From assembly GCF_025144665.1 (NCBI RefSeq), contig NZ_CP102294.1:620001-684000 (forward strand): DNA of 64,000 nt. The letters are read 5' to 3'. Shown here in pieces: positions 27,749-36,774 of this stretch. The notes under the pieces were generated by a model. It saw only the letters and a list, made by a program, of their open reading frames with translations. It made no database searches and was not told the origin of the DNA. Numbering within the stretch: position 1 is the stretch's first letter; every line of letters begins with the position of its first letter. Origin of the DNA: Alistipes ihumii AP11. GTDB lineage: Bacteria; Bacteroidota; Bacteroidia; Bacteroidales; Rikenellaceae. The position numbers and the translations under genes were made by a program.

Positions 27749-27859
27749 TCAACGCGTCGCGATCCAAATCGCCGCGACGAAAGCCGGCAACGCGATCACC
27801 GCCGTTACGATAGTTTTTGTACAGGGCTTTTTCGGTTTGAAAACGATATTTTCCATCAT
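27749..27859 (-). CDS. Possible 36-residue membrane protein
   Basis: A tiny reading frame with a protein-like shape: starts MMENIVFKPKKPCTKTIV, then one hydrophobic helix (about 17-33, IVTAVIALPAFVAAIWI) and ends ATR. The pattern of a basic head and a single membrane span resembles small Bacteroidales membrane proteins and type I toxin-like peptides. It begins 12 bases after the stop of the AddB-like gene on the same strand, so it could be the last cistron of that unit; a hairpin follows at 27661. A second, overlapping frame (46 codons from an ATG 17 bases upstream) is charged and less convincing. I do not know its function. Confidence 0.4.
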   Translation of the reverse strand: MMENIVFKPKKPCTKTIVTAVIALPAFVAAIWIATR

Positions 27860-27871
27860 AATCTCTTTTAC

Positions 27872-30724
27872 TCATCTGCGGCATATCTCGCGGAAATCGC
27901 AGTAGGCGCATACCGAACGGTCCTCGCACTGCTCGAACGGCTTGGAAAAGTCGAACAGTTCCGAGAGCGTTTTCTGCAGATGCCCGTTCAACGACTCACG
28001 ATAGTCCGAGAAACGAAGTACCGGACGGTCGCCCTCGACGAGCAGAGGCGAAAAGCGCTCGTCCTGCATCGAGCGGACGTAATAAAGCGCCGGCTGCACG
28101 TCGCAGTTTTCGGACTGCGACAGCATCATCGCATAGAGCAAAGTCTGCAAAACGGCCGGGCTCCGCTCGGCGGCAACAGAAGAAAACAGCGCGGCAACGT
28201 CGCGGAAACGGTTGTGAGGCTTGCCCGTCTTGTAGTCCACCACGCGCAGCGCTCCGTCCGAAAGCCGGTCGATCCGGTCGGCCTTGCCGGCGAAACCCAC
28301 CGACCGGACGCGGCCGTTCCGCTCGAGCGGGACGCGATACTCGACCGTCGCCTCGAGACGCTCGACGGCATACCCCCGTTGCGAAGCGTCGTAAGGCAAT
28401 ATGCAGGAATCGACATACTTGCGGACGACGTCGCGCACCAACAGAACGCTCCCGCCGTACTCCTCCTCGGTAGCTTTCGGATCCTGCAAATACTCTTCGT
28501 TCACGGCCCGCACGACCGCCTCCTTTACGGCCGGCGTACCCGGCAGGGAAGCGATGGTCCGCTGCGGGTTCGGATCGCCGAGCAACGGCATGTAAAGCAA
28601 CTCCATGGCCCGATGCAGTATCGTGCCGAACATCGGCAGGTCGATCTCCTCGGCGATCTCCTCGACCGGCTTCAATCCCGCCACATGACGGAAATAGAAT
28701 CTCAAAGGACATTCGACATACTGATAAAAGGCCGTCGGCGACAGGGAGCGCCCTCCCCCGTCGAGATACTCCTCCAGAATACGCGCGGTACGTCCGGTTT
28801 TCGAGGCCGAGACGGGTTCCGTCTTCGTCAAATTCACGCCGAGCCGGATCGCGCGCCTCAGCGGCCGGTGCGGCGATTCGTACTCCAACTGATAGACATA
28901 GCGGCTGGGCTCGCCCGTACGCTTGTCGTCGCTGCGCGAGCAGTAGGCCAGGTGGACGGTCTCCGCCCGTTGTAGCAACCGGTAGAAATAGTAGGCATAG
29001 ACGCCCTCGTGGTGTTGCGGAGTCGGCAGGCCGTAGGCATACCGCAGATTGTAGGGAATGAACGAAGACGAAACCGCCCGGTTGCCGGGAAAGGTATCGT
29101 CGTTGACCGACAGCACGAGCACATGCTCGAAATCGAGGTTGCGCGTCTCGAGTATCCCCATGATCTGCACGCCGGAAAGCGGCTCGCCTTCGTACGGAAT
29201 GCGCACATCTTGCAGCATTTTGCGCAGCAGCGAGGCGAAGACAGGCGTCGTGACCTCCAAACCGCTCCCGGCGAGCGAGTTCTCGAGCCGGCAGATCCGG
29301 TCGACGATCACCGAAAAAAACTCCCTCCGCTGCCGGACATCGTCTGCCGACGCGGCATGCAGGATCACCAGCGACAGCGAGTCGCGGATATATGCGGAAA
29401 GCTCCTGCCATGAGCCTGCCGGCGCGAACAGCGGATCGATCACCGAGCCCGGAGCGAGCATGCTCCGGCGCACGTAGATCGACTGCCGGCGCAGTATCTC
29501 GGCCGCAAGCCCGGCCGCCGCCGGGTCGCAGGCCCGGACATAGGGGTGCAGAAGCAATCCGGTCACATCGCTGTGATAGTACATCGGCTCGCCGTCGCGG
29601 CCCGGCTTTCTGCGACTCTGAAGCTCGACGAGTCGCTCGACGAACGAATAGGCCATCGTCTGGCGCAACGGATAGCCCATCGTCACATTGACCTGCTCGA
29701 TCTGCTCGGGAATCGAATAGAGTACGGGCAGCAACAGCGACTCGTCGGTCAGCACAATGGCGGTCTGCTTGCCGGGCCGTATGCCGCGCTCGATCAGTCC
29801 GCTCAGAAATTCGTGCACGTACTTGCACTGCATGCTGTCGGACGGGGCCGACACGATTTCGATCCGCTTCGGCCGGCGGAAGCGGTCGCAGGAGAGACGC
29901 TCGCCGGAAGGAGAAGGGAAATTCCGGATATTCTCGCGCAGAAACAGGCCCGCCTCGTAATCGGGATTACCGACGTAATAATCGTCGTAGTCCCAGTAGA
30001 ACTCGACCCTGCCGCTGCCGTACATCCGGCGGAAAAGCCGTTTCTCGCACTCCGACAGCGCGTTGAATCCCGCCACGACATAGCGCGCCTGCGGATCGTC
30101 GGACCATTCGACGGTCTCCTCTCCCGAAAGGCGCTCGGCGGCCTCGCGGTGAATCATGCCCTCGTAAGCGAGCCCCTGCTCGCGCAGACGATTGCGGAAA
30201 CCGTGATAGACGTCGGCCATGCTTCTCCAAATCGTCATAAAACGCTCTTTTTCCTCGGAAAACTCGCTTTCGAGCCCGAAGCTTCGCCAGAAACGGGCGA
30301 TCACCTCGATCTGCTCGGCAGTCAGATAGGAGCGGTCGCTCTCGAGCGCTTTCAGGTCGCCCATATTGGAGAAAAGCATGTCGGCATCGATCAGGTACTT
30401 GTCGATCTGATCGAAATCGGCCAGCAGCATGCCGCCCCAGAAATAAAACGCGTCGAAACTTTCGTCGTGATAGCGGGAGTAGACTTTGTAAAGCTCGGTA
30501 ACGAGCTTGATCTCATCGCTCAAGCGCATCCCGGCCACCCGCTCCATGATTTCCCCCAAACTCTCGAAACGGGGCTGCCACAACGGACGCCGAGCCACCG
30601 AGGCGAGCGCATCGCTGAAAAAGAGCCGTGCCCGGCGGCTCGGAAACACCATGCGCAGCGACGAAACCTCGTCGCCGTAACGGTCGTACAGCCTTTCGGC
30701 CAATTCGGATATAAAGCCTTTCAT
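27872..30724 (-). CDS. AddB-like PD-(D/E)XK nuclease with iron-sulfur cysteines
   Basis: A 950-residue protein that would pair with the AddA-like helicase at 31688 to resect double-strand breaks. The N-terminus has the AddB-type inactivated helicase start (SLRMVFPSRRARLFF). The C-terminal nuclease has RIDRLSDGALRVVDYKTGK with the catalytic Asp and Lys. The four cluster cysteines expected of AddB nucleases can be seen: one before the nuclease (YVECPLRFYF) and three at the very end (QCEDRSVCAYCDFREICRR, which offers four). I chose ATG 30724 (MKGFISELAERLYDRYG); ATGs at 30739 and 30775 are alternatives. The GIN-domain gene ends 87 bases upstream on the same strand. Confidence 0.88.
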   Translation of the reverse strand: MKGFISELAERLYDRYGDEVSSLRMVFPSRRARLFFSDALASVARRPLWQPRFESLGEIMERVAGMRLSDEIKLVTELYKVYSRYHDESFDAFYFWGGMLLADFDQIDKYLIDADMLFSNMGDLKALESDRSYLTAEQIEVIARFWRSFGLESEFSEEKERFMTIWRSMADVYHGFRNRLREQGLAYEGMIHREAAERLSGEETVEWSDDPQARYVVAGFNALSECEKRLFRRMYGSGRVEFYWDYDDYYVGNPDYEAGLFLRENIRNFPSPSGERLSCDRFRRPKRIEIVSAPSDSMQCKYVHEFLSGLIERGIRPGKQTAIVLTDESLLLPVLYSIPEQIEQVNVTMGYPLRQTMAYSFVERLVELQSRRKPGRDGEPMYYHSDVTGLLLHPYVRACDPAAAGLAAEILRRQSIYVRRSMLAPGSVIDPLFAPAGSWQELSAYIRDSLSLVILHAASADDVRQRREFFSVIVDRICRLENSLAGSGLEVTTPVFASLLRKMLQDVRIPYEGEPLSGVQIMGILETRNLDFEHVLVLSVNDDTFPGNRAVSSSFIPYNLRYAYGLPTPQHHEGVYAYYFYRLLQRAETVHLAYCSRSDDKRTGEPSRYVYQLEYESPHRPLRRAIRLGVNLTKTEPVSASKTGRTARILEEYLDGGGRSLSPTAFYQYVECPLRFYFRHVAGLKPVEEIAEEIDLPMFGTILHRAMELLYMPLLGDPNPQRTIASLPGTPAVKEAVVRAVNEEYLQDPKATEEEYGGSVLLVRDVVRKYVDSCILPYDASQRGYAVERLEATVEYRVPLERNGRVRSVGFAGKADRIDRLSDGALRVVDYKTGKPHNRFRDVAALFSSVAAERSPAVLQTLLYAMMLSQSENCDVQPALYYVRSMQDERFSPLLVEGDRPVLRFSDYRESLNGHLQKTLSELFDFSKPFEQCEDRSVCAYCDFREICRR

Positions 30725-30811
30725 CGAATGCGGTCGCATAAACCGAATGTGCCGTTCCGGTTCAGGAAACGGCACACGCGGGTACGGTGAAACAAGTCAA
30801 GCGCAGAAAGC

Positions 30812-31504
30812 CTATTGGCCGATGCTGTTGATCGTGCCCATCATTTTCGCGGAGGAACGGACGATCGAAGGCTCCCCCCGGTAGAAAATCGCGGCTCCCG
30901 TGTCGCTGGTCATTTGCAGGCGCTCGGTCGCGCAGACGTAAGCTTCGGCCCCCGAAGCCGCCTCGACGCGGACATCCATCGCCTCGAGCGTCCGGCTGTC
31001 GACCTTGGCCTTACTCGTCGCGAAAAGCGTATAGTACTTCGTCGTGCCGGTTATGTCGGCGGCCGAATTTCCGGCCACCTTCATGTACAGGTCGGTCGTA
31101 GCCACGTCCATGCCGAGCGTAGCGCCTGCCGCCAGATCGACGCTCAGCACCTCGCCGCAGACCGTACCTTCGACGGCCACGTTCGCGGCGGACGCTTTCA
31201 ACGCCTGCAGGCTGTCGTAATAAAGCACGACCTCGGCACTGCTGGCCTTACCGTTCATGCCGGGCTTCAGTTTGACGAACAGATTACCGTCCTTGACCCC
31301 CCAGTCCAGCCGGTTGCTCTCGGACTGGCTCTGCTTGATCTCGATCCGCGCCGTATCGGAACGAATCATCCGCACGGTCAGATTGCCGACAAACTCGGCC
31401 TTGCTGAATACCAGAGGCTTGCCCTCGTCGCTTTTGACGCTTTGCTGAGCGAAAGCCGCGAGCGACAGCAAGGCGCAGGCGACCGTTACGAACATCTTTT
31501 TCAT
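30812..31504 (-). CDS. GIN-domain (DUF2807) exported protein
   Basis: A 230-residue secreted protein: a signal peptide (MKKMFVTVACALLSLAAFA) and a right-handed beta-helix-like GIN domain, with repeated short beta strands rich in Ala, Ser and Val (for example ALKASAANVAVEGTV, SVDLAAGATLGMDVAT). GIN-domain proteins are frequent in Bacteroidetes and thought to act at the cell surface; no catalytic residues are known. It is oddly placed between the two recombination genes and has its own promoter at 31616. ATG 31504 gives a proper signal peptide; the open frame beyond it is not family-like. Confidence 0.85.
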   Translation of the reverse strand: MKKMFVTVACALLSLAAFAQQSVKSDEGKPLVFSKAEFVGNLTVRMIRSDTARIEIKQSQSESNRLDWGVKDGNLFVKLKPGMNGKASSAEVVLYYDSLQALKASAANVAVEGTVCGEVLSVDLAAGATLGMDVATTDLYMKVAGNSAADITGTTKYYTLFATSKAKVDSRTLEAMDVRVEAASGAEAYVCATERLQMTSDTGAAIFYRGEPSIVRSSAKMMGTINSIGQ

Positions 31505-31615
31505 GGCTGTCGATTTTTCCGTTTTGAGCGAAAAGCGGCATGTCAACCGTTTATGCCCGCTCCGCGCCGCCCCCGGCCGGAAACGGGCCCGGATAACCGG
31601 CCGCATTCCTGATGA

Positions 31616-31645
31616 CAAATATACTATTTTATGCGGGCTTGGCAA
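31616..31645 (-). promoter_or_regulatory. Bacteroidetes-type promoter for the GIN-domain gene
   Basis: On the minus strand TTG (31643-31645), a 19-base spacer and TATATTTG (31616-31623) form a full -33/-7 match. The leader before ATG 31504 would be about 105 bases. The transcript may continue into the AddB-like gene. Confidence 0.75.
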
Positions 31646-31687
31646 TCTTTTCTTTATCTTTAACGTCGATTAGTTTCCTTTTGTTAC

Positions 31688-34600
31688 ATGGGAAAAGTGA
31701 AAATACTGAAAGCCTCGGCCGGATCGGGAAAAACCTACCGGCTGGCTTACGAATACATACGCAGCGTGATCGATTCGCCGCAGCTGTACCGCCACATTTT
31801 GGCCGTCACGTTTACGAACAAGGCCACCGAAGAAATGAAGCAGCGTATCGTCGGAGAACTCAACGCGCTGGCCAACGGCAGCCCGAGCGGCTACATGGGC
31901 GATCTGGAACGCGATCTGGGGCTCGATGGACAGACGATCCGCCGGCGCGCGGTGGACGCGCGCACGAAGATCCTGCACGACTACAGCCGTTTTACGGTCC
32001 TGACGATCGACAAGTTTTTCCAGCGGATCATCCGCTCGTTCATCAAGGAACTCGGGATCGATCTGAACTTCAATCTGGAGCTCCAGACGGATTCGATCCT
32101 CGACAGCGCGACGGACCGGCTGATCGACCGCATCGCCGTCGACCGCGCGCTGCGCGACTGGGTGTTGCACTTCGTGGAGGAAAAGATCGACACGGACGGC
32201 CGCTGGGACATCCGCGGCGAAATTTCGCAACTGGGCCGCGAGCTGTTCGGAGAACGATACCGCGCGGTATCCGGCGACAAGGCATCGCGCGAAGAGTTGT
32301 CGCGCATCGTTTCGGCGGCAGTCGCCCGGAGCCGCCGGATCGAAAACGAAATGAAAAAAACGGCGGCCGAGGCTCTGGCCGTCATCGATTCGGCCGGACT
32401 GGCCGCCGAAGACTTCGCCTATGGCCGAGGCGGATGCGTCGGCTATTTCGTCAAGACGGCCGACGGAACGATCGCCCCCTACGGCAAGCGAGTGCTCGAC
32501 GCCCTCGAATCGGAGGAGAAATGGGTTACGGCCCGAAGCTCCCGGAAAGAAGCGGCACGGAGCGTCGTGCCGACCCTCAGACGACTGCTGGCCAAGCTCT
32601 GCTCGATCTACGACGACAACATCCGCTTCCTGAATACGGCCCGGCTGCTCTCGGCCAACTACCGCAGCTTCGCGCTGCTCGACGACCTGTCGGAGAAAGT
32701 AGCCGAAATCTGCACGGAGCAGAACCTGGTACCGATTTCGGAAACCAACGCGATCCTCGGCAAGCTGATGGGAGACAACGACGCGCCGTTTATCTACGAG
32801 AAGGTCGGCAATACGTTCTCCCGTTTCATGATCGACGAGTTTCAGGACACTTCGCAGGGTCAGTGGAGCAATTTCGTCCCGCTGCTCGAAAACGCGGTCG
32901 CGCAATCCGAGGACGAACCGGTGCTGCTGGTGGGCGACGTCAAGCAGTCGATCTACCGCTGGCGGGGCGGAGACTGGCGGATTCTGGGCCGTCAGGTCGC
33001 CTCGCGGTTCAAAGACACGCGGACCGCGTCGCTCGACACGAACTACCGAAGCGAAAAGACGGTCGTCGAGTTCAACAACAGCCTGATCGAAGCATGCGTG
33101 CAGCTCGACAACGACCGCCTGAACCGGATGATACAAGAAGCGGCCGAAAACGGCCGTCTTTCGCCCGGGCGGCGCGACGAGCTGAGCGACATGCTCTCGG
33201 AAGCATACCGAGACCAAAGGCAACGGTGCAGCAAAACGCGCGAAGCGGGATACGTGACCGTACGAGAATACGAGAAGGGCGAGCAGCCGGATCCGCCGCT
33301 GTTGATCCGCACGGTCGAAGATTTGCAAAGCCGGGGCTTCGCAGCCGGAGACATCGCCGTACTCGTGCGGACCAATCCGCAGGGCGCGGCCGTAGCGCAA
33401 CAGCTGCTCGACTACAAATCGACTCATCCGGAATCTCCCTACTGCTATGACGTCGTAACGCAGGAAGCGCTTCAGATCGGCCACAGCGACACGGCCGGAT
33501 TCATCGCCTCCGTATTCCGGCTCGCCGCAGGCAGCGACGAGCCGGTCAAGCGCGCCGTATACAATCTCTACCTGGAAAATCCGGTCGAGCAGCCGCTGAC
33601 CGAAAGCGAGCAGGCATTCATCGAATCGCTCGGCCTGATGTCGATCGAGGAGGCATTCGAAGAAACGGTCCTGCACTACCGTCTGAACGAGAAAGTCCGG
33701 GACATCGCCTACATTCAGGCCATGCAAGAGCAGGTACACGCCTTCAGCACGTCGAGAATCGCCGACTTGCCGCTGTTCCTCAAATGGTGGGACGAGACGG
33801 GAGCCGCCCAGTCGATCAGCCTTCCCCGCAACCGCAACGCCATTACGGTCATCACGATCCACAAGGCCAAGGGATTGCAGTACAAAGCGGTCGTCCTCCC
33901 CGACTGCGACTGGAGCCTGCAACCCAAAACCGGCAGCCTGATCTGGGGCAGGACCGACGAAAAGCCGTTCGACTCGCTGAAACACATGCCGCTGGGCTGG
34001 AGCAAACTGATCGGAGAGTCCGCCTTCGCCGAGGAATTCTATACCGAAACGGTCTTCTCGCACATCGACAACATCAACCTATTCTACGTGGCCGCGACGA
34101 GGGCCGAGCAGGAACTGCACATCCAGATTCCCCGAGGCGGCAAAGAGACGCAGCGGATCGGCAGCCTGGTCATGAGCGCGATCCAATGCGCGGACGACGG
34201 AAGCGCCGCAATCGGCGAAACGAGGGGAAGCGTCGTCCAAGACGATGCGGGACGCTTTTTTCGCTTCGGAACCCCGGAACGGCCGCTACACGCGGAGCAT
34301 CGGGAGCCGGAACCCGTCGCCTCCTATCCTACCCGGCGAATCGGTGCGCGGCTGAGATTCCGGCTCGACTCGCAACGCTATTTCGAGGACGGAGACTCTC
34401 CCGCGCCACTCTCTCCGCGCAACTACGGCATTCTGATGCACAAACTGCTCGAAAACGCGGCCGACAAGCCGCAGATCGACCGGCAGCTCGAAGCCATGCT
34501 GGCCGAAGGAGCCGTATCGCGAAACGAAGCGGGAAAAATCCGGGAACTGCTGTCCGAGGCCTTTTCCGATCCGATCGTCGCATCGTGGTTCGACGGCAAC

Positions 34601-34846
34601 TGGAGCATCGTGCGCAACGAACACGACATCGTCGTCCCGGGCGAGCGATCGACCCGCCGGCCCGACCGCGTGCTGACCAAAGGAGCGGAAGCCGTTGTCA
34701 TCGACTACAAGTTCGGTCTCAAAAAACACAACCGGCATACCCGTCAGGTCGAGGAGTACATGCGACTGCTCGGGCGAATGGGCTACCGGACGGTCAGAGG
34801 CTATCTGTGGTATGTCGAACTGAAACAAGTGGAAAACGTCGGATAA
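31688..34846 (+). CDS. AddA-like UvrD-family helicase with C-terminal nuclease
   Basis: A 1052-residue helicase-nuclease of the RecB/AddA type. Motifs in order: Walker A KASAGSGKTYRLAYEY, motif Ia VTFTNKATEEMK, TIDKFFQRIIRSF, Walker B FMIDEFQDTSQGQW, motif III LLVGDVKQSIYRWRGGDW, motif V TVITIHKAKGLQYKAVVLPD, motif VI YVAATRAEQELHI. The C-terminal nuclease has RPDRVLTKGAEAVVIDYKFG, with the catalytic Asp and DYK, and a following QVEEYM. With the AddB-like protein on the opposite strand it would form an AddAB-type complex for recombination repair. It is divergent from the GIN gene. Confidence 0.92.
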   Translation: MGKVKILKASAGSGKTYRLAYEYIRSVIDSPQLYRHILAVTFTNKATEEMKQRIVGELNALANGSPSGYMGDLERDLGLDGQTIRRRAVDARTKILHDYSRFTVLTIDKFFQRIIRSFIKELGIDLNFNLELQTDSILDSATDRLIDRIAVDRALRDWVLHFVEEKIDTDGRWDIRGEISQLGRELFGERYRAVSGDKASREELSRIVSAAVARSRRIENEMKKTAAEALAVIDSAGLAAEDFAYGRGGCVGYFVKTADGTIAPYGKRVLDALESEEKWVTARSSRKEAARSVVPTLRRLLAKLCSIYDDNIRFLNTARLLSANYRSFALLDDLSEKVAEICTEQNLVPISETNAILGKLMGDNDAPFIYEKVGNTFSRFMIDEFQDTSQGQWSNFVPLLENAVAQSEDEPVLLVGDVKQSIYRWRGGDWRILGRQVASRFKDTRTASLDTNYRSEKTVVEFNNSLIEACVQLDNDRLNRMIQEAAENGRLSPGRRDELSDMLSEAYRDQRQRCSKTREAGYVTVREYEKGEQPDPPLLIRTVEDLQSRGFAAGDIAVLVRTNPQGAAVAQQLLDYKSTHPESPYCYDVVTQEALQIGHSDTAGFIASVFRLAAGSDEPVKRAVYNLYLENPVEQPLTESEQAFIESLGLMSIEEAFEETVLHYRLNEKVRDIAYIQAMQEQVHAFSTSRIADLPLFLKWWDETGAAQSISLPRNRNAITVITIHKAKGLQYKAVVLPDCDWSLQPKTGSLIWGRTDEKPFDSLKHMPLGWSKLIGESAFAEEFYTETVFSHIDNINLFYVAATRAEQELHIQIPRGGKETQRIGSLVMSAIQCADDGSAAIGETRGSVVQDDAGRFFRFGTPERPLHAEHREPEPVASYPTRRIGARLRFRLDSQRYFEDGDSPAPLSPRNYGILMHKLLENAADKPQIDRQLEAMLAEGAVSRNEAGKIRELLSEAFSDPIVASWFDGNWSIVRNEHDIVVPGERSTRRPDRVLTKGAEAVVIDYKFGLKKHNRHTRQVEEYMRLLGRMGYRTVRGYLWYVELKQVENVG

Positions 34847-35133
34847 GAATAACGCCCGCGCAGGCCGGCATGGCTCCCCGTTTCACCCGATCGCAACCCG
34901 GAACGCGAACGGAAATGCCCAACCGGACGCAAAGCGTCCGAAGCATTCCGCTTTTCTGAAAATATTTCGGGACGATAGCATGTTCCGGACTGCCGGAAAC
35001 GGATATTCCCAGCCTGCCGGACCGCAGGAAACAGCGTACCGCCCTCAGCCGGCACGGTAAAACGTCTGCCGGTCATCGAACGGCAAGACGAGCCGCCGAG
35101 CCATCGCAACGCCCTCGATATTCGGCCTAACGG
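34847..35133. other. Non-coding stretch between the AddA-like gene and the recA remnant
   Basis: Nearly 290 bases with no supported gene, promoter or terminator. It might be further decayed sequence continuous with the recA fragment at 35134, but I could not recognise any protein similarity here. Confidence 0.5.
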
Positions 35134-35402
35134 CAGTCAGTCGATGAAAATGCGGATCGTGCGGGTTTTACCGATACCGGCAGTCAGTTTGCGCAGCGCT
35201 TAAGACATTTGCCGGGTCTGAAGGCCCCGTTTTCGATTCGTCCGTCTCGGCCTTGGGCGTCAGCATAACCACGAAGTCGATCACGACGATATCGATCGCG
35301 CCCGATGGGATCAGCTGGTCGGCGATCTCGAGCGCCTGCTCGCCCGTTATCGGGCTGCGAAATAAGCAACTTATCGATGTCTACGCCCGGTTTCCGAGCA
35401 TG
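35134..35402 (-). pseudogene. Decayed fragment of recA
   Basis: Reading the minus strand in three frames in turn gives a clear RecA segment: [19 protein letters not shown], then after an extra G near 35343, [20 protein letters not shown] and [16 protein letters not shown]. After an extra C it resumes as LQTRQMS[18 protein letters not shown] and IRIFID-stop-L. This matches RecA from the loop before GVDID to FINQLR, roughly residues 100-190 of the E. coli protein. There are two frameshifts, two in-frame stops in place of Gln codons, and a loss of about four codons (GEMG) after AE. The Walker A region and C-terminus are missing. It cannot make a working protein. Its origin (old duplicate, or transfer) is unknown. 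Confidence 0.88.
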
Positions 35403-35442
35403 TATGCCAAGGACTCGGGCCCGCCCCGTCCCCGACGGCAAG

Positions 35443-36774
35443 CTATCTCATCAGGCCGACGCAACTGAGCGGCACATACTCTCCGACCGAGGGAAGCAAC
35501 CGCTCTCCGTCTAAGAAAAGGCAGGCAGCGGCTCCGCCCTCCAGCTCGACGGCCTCGGCACAGCCGAAACCGGCCATCGCGTCGCGAACGGTCTCCACTC
35601 CCACTCCGCCCTGAAGAGCGGATGCGGAACATATCATCAGCACGATATCGCCCCGGGACGTCACACCCATCGCCGAACGGGCCGCCAGTTCCTCCTCCGT
35701 CTCGGCAGAAACCTTTATGCCGTCACGGATCAGAACGCCTCGGGCCGCCATGGCGTAGCGAGCCTCGCTTCCGCCGATATATGCTTTCCCGTCCCGAACC
35801 TCCGCATCGCCGATCAGACAGGTATCTCCGGCCGCCGCTCCCGCCGCGGCATACGTCGTGTCGGTTTTTCCCTGAACGAGCATTCCGTCGACAACCAGCA
35901 GGTCGTCCCCCGTACCGCCGTTGATCAAAGCGACGGAGGAAGAGTTCCGCTCGTAATACTCGGGCATCGTAGCCTGCTGCATGACGCCTCCTCCGGTCAC
36001 CGTAAACACGGCATTCGTATCGGCCACCAGAGCATAAACCTCGGCCCCCGACAGATCGTCGGCACGATAAAGACGCATGTAATACGGCAATTCGTAATCC
36101 TTGACCTCCGTCCACCCGTCGGGAACGACGAACCCCATATCGATTTCGGCCTCGATCGTATAGACGGTCTCCCCGGCACGCTCGGAAGCGACCGTGAACC
36201 GCGCCGGCTCAGTCAGGTCCATCGTGACCGGATTGGACTGCGGATCGACCAACGTGCCGGATGCACCGAGCAGGAAAGTCACGTCGACACGGCTCAGATC
36301 GACGGGCCGGTCAAAAACGACGCGGACCACCCGATCCTCCCGATAGAGCGTGACCTCTCCGTCGACATCCTCCGCCTTGACCTGAACTCCCGCGAGAGCG
36401 TATTCTATCGTCGCGAACATCGTATACACGACCGTTTGCCCGTCAACACGGGCCGCTACGGTAGCCCCCTTCTCCTTCGACAGGTCCATGTAGACGGTAT
36501 CTTTCAGATAAGGGATGAACATCTGCGCTCCCTCGATCAGGTCGAAAGACACCAGCACCTCGCTCAGATCGCAGTAGGCATAGAACGTCACATCGATCCT
36601 TTTCTCCTGCTGGTCGATCGTCACGTCCGCATCGCCGTTTTCGACCGTCACGCCGACGATCGGCTCGGGTACGACCTCCTCCTCCTTTTCCTTCTTACAG
36701 GCGGCGAATATCAGGACGAATGCCAGCAAACATGCCCAATTCGCGCGTTTCAGCGTCATTTTCATCTCGTTCAA
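35443..36774 (-). CDS. Lipoprotein with repeated beta domains and a phosphodiester-glycosidase-like C-terminus
   Basis: A 443-residue lipoprotein (signal ending FVLIFAACKK). Residues about 35-210 look like two related beta-sandwich repeats (VDVTFYAYCDLSEVLVSFDL and VRVVFDRPVDLSRVDVTFLL), similar to DUF5018-type domains of Bacteroidetes surface lipoproteins. The C-terminal half (about 215-443) resembles the phosphodiester glycosidase family (NAGPA-like): VALINGGTGDD, ARGVLIRDG, AMGVTSRGDIVLMI. However, the family's usual LDGGGSS motif reads ELEGGAAACLF here, so activity is doubtful. The function may be glycan binding. A -7 element lies at 36825; the stop is 40 bases before the recA remnant. 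Confidence 0.75.
   Translation of the reverse strand: MNEMKMTLKRANWACLLAFVLIFAACKKEKEEEVVPEPIVGVTVENGDADVTIDQQEKRIDVTFYAYCDLSEVLVSFDLIEGAQMFIPYLKDTVYMDLSKEKGATVAARVDGQTVVYTMFATIEYALAGVQVKAEDVDGEVTLYREDRVVRVVFDRPVDLSRVDVTFLLGASGTLVDPQSNPVTMDLTEPARFTVASERAGETVYTIEAEIDMGFVVPDGWTEVKDYELPYYMRLYRADDLSGAEVYALVADTNAVFTVTGGGVMQQATMPEYYERNSSSVALINGGTGDDLLVVDGMLVQGKTDTTYAAAGAAAGDTCLIGDAEVRDGKAYIGGSEARYAMAARGVLIRDGIKVSAETEEELAARSAMGVTSRGDIVLMICSASALQGGVGVETVRDAMAGFGCAEAVELEGGAAACLFLDGERLLPSVGEYVPLSCVGLMR

Noticed and set aside
27687-27905. 72-codon plus-strand frame near the AddB-like gene's end
   Set aside because: It runs into the 3' end of the AddB-like gene; the minus-strand 36-codon frame is a better candidate because of its spacing and membrane helix.
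31670-34063. 797-codon minus-strand frame opposite the AddA-like helicase
   Set aside because: All helicase motifs are on the plus strand in the right order.
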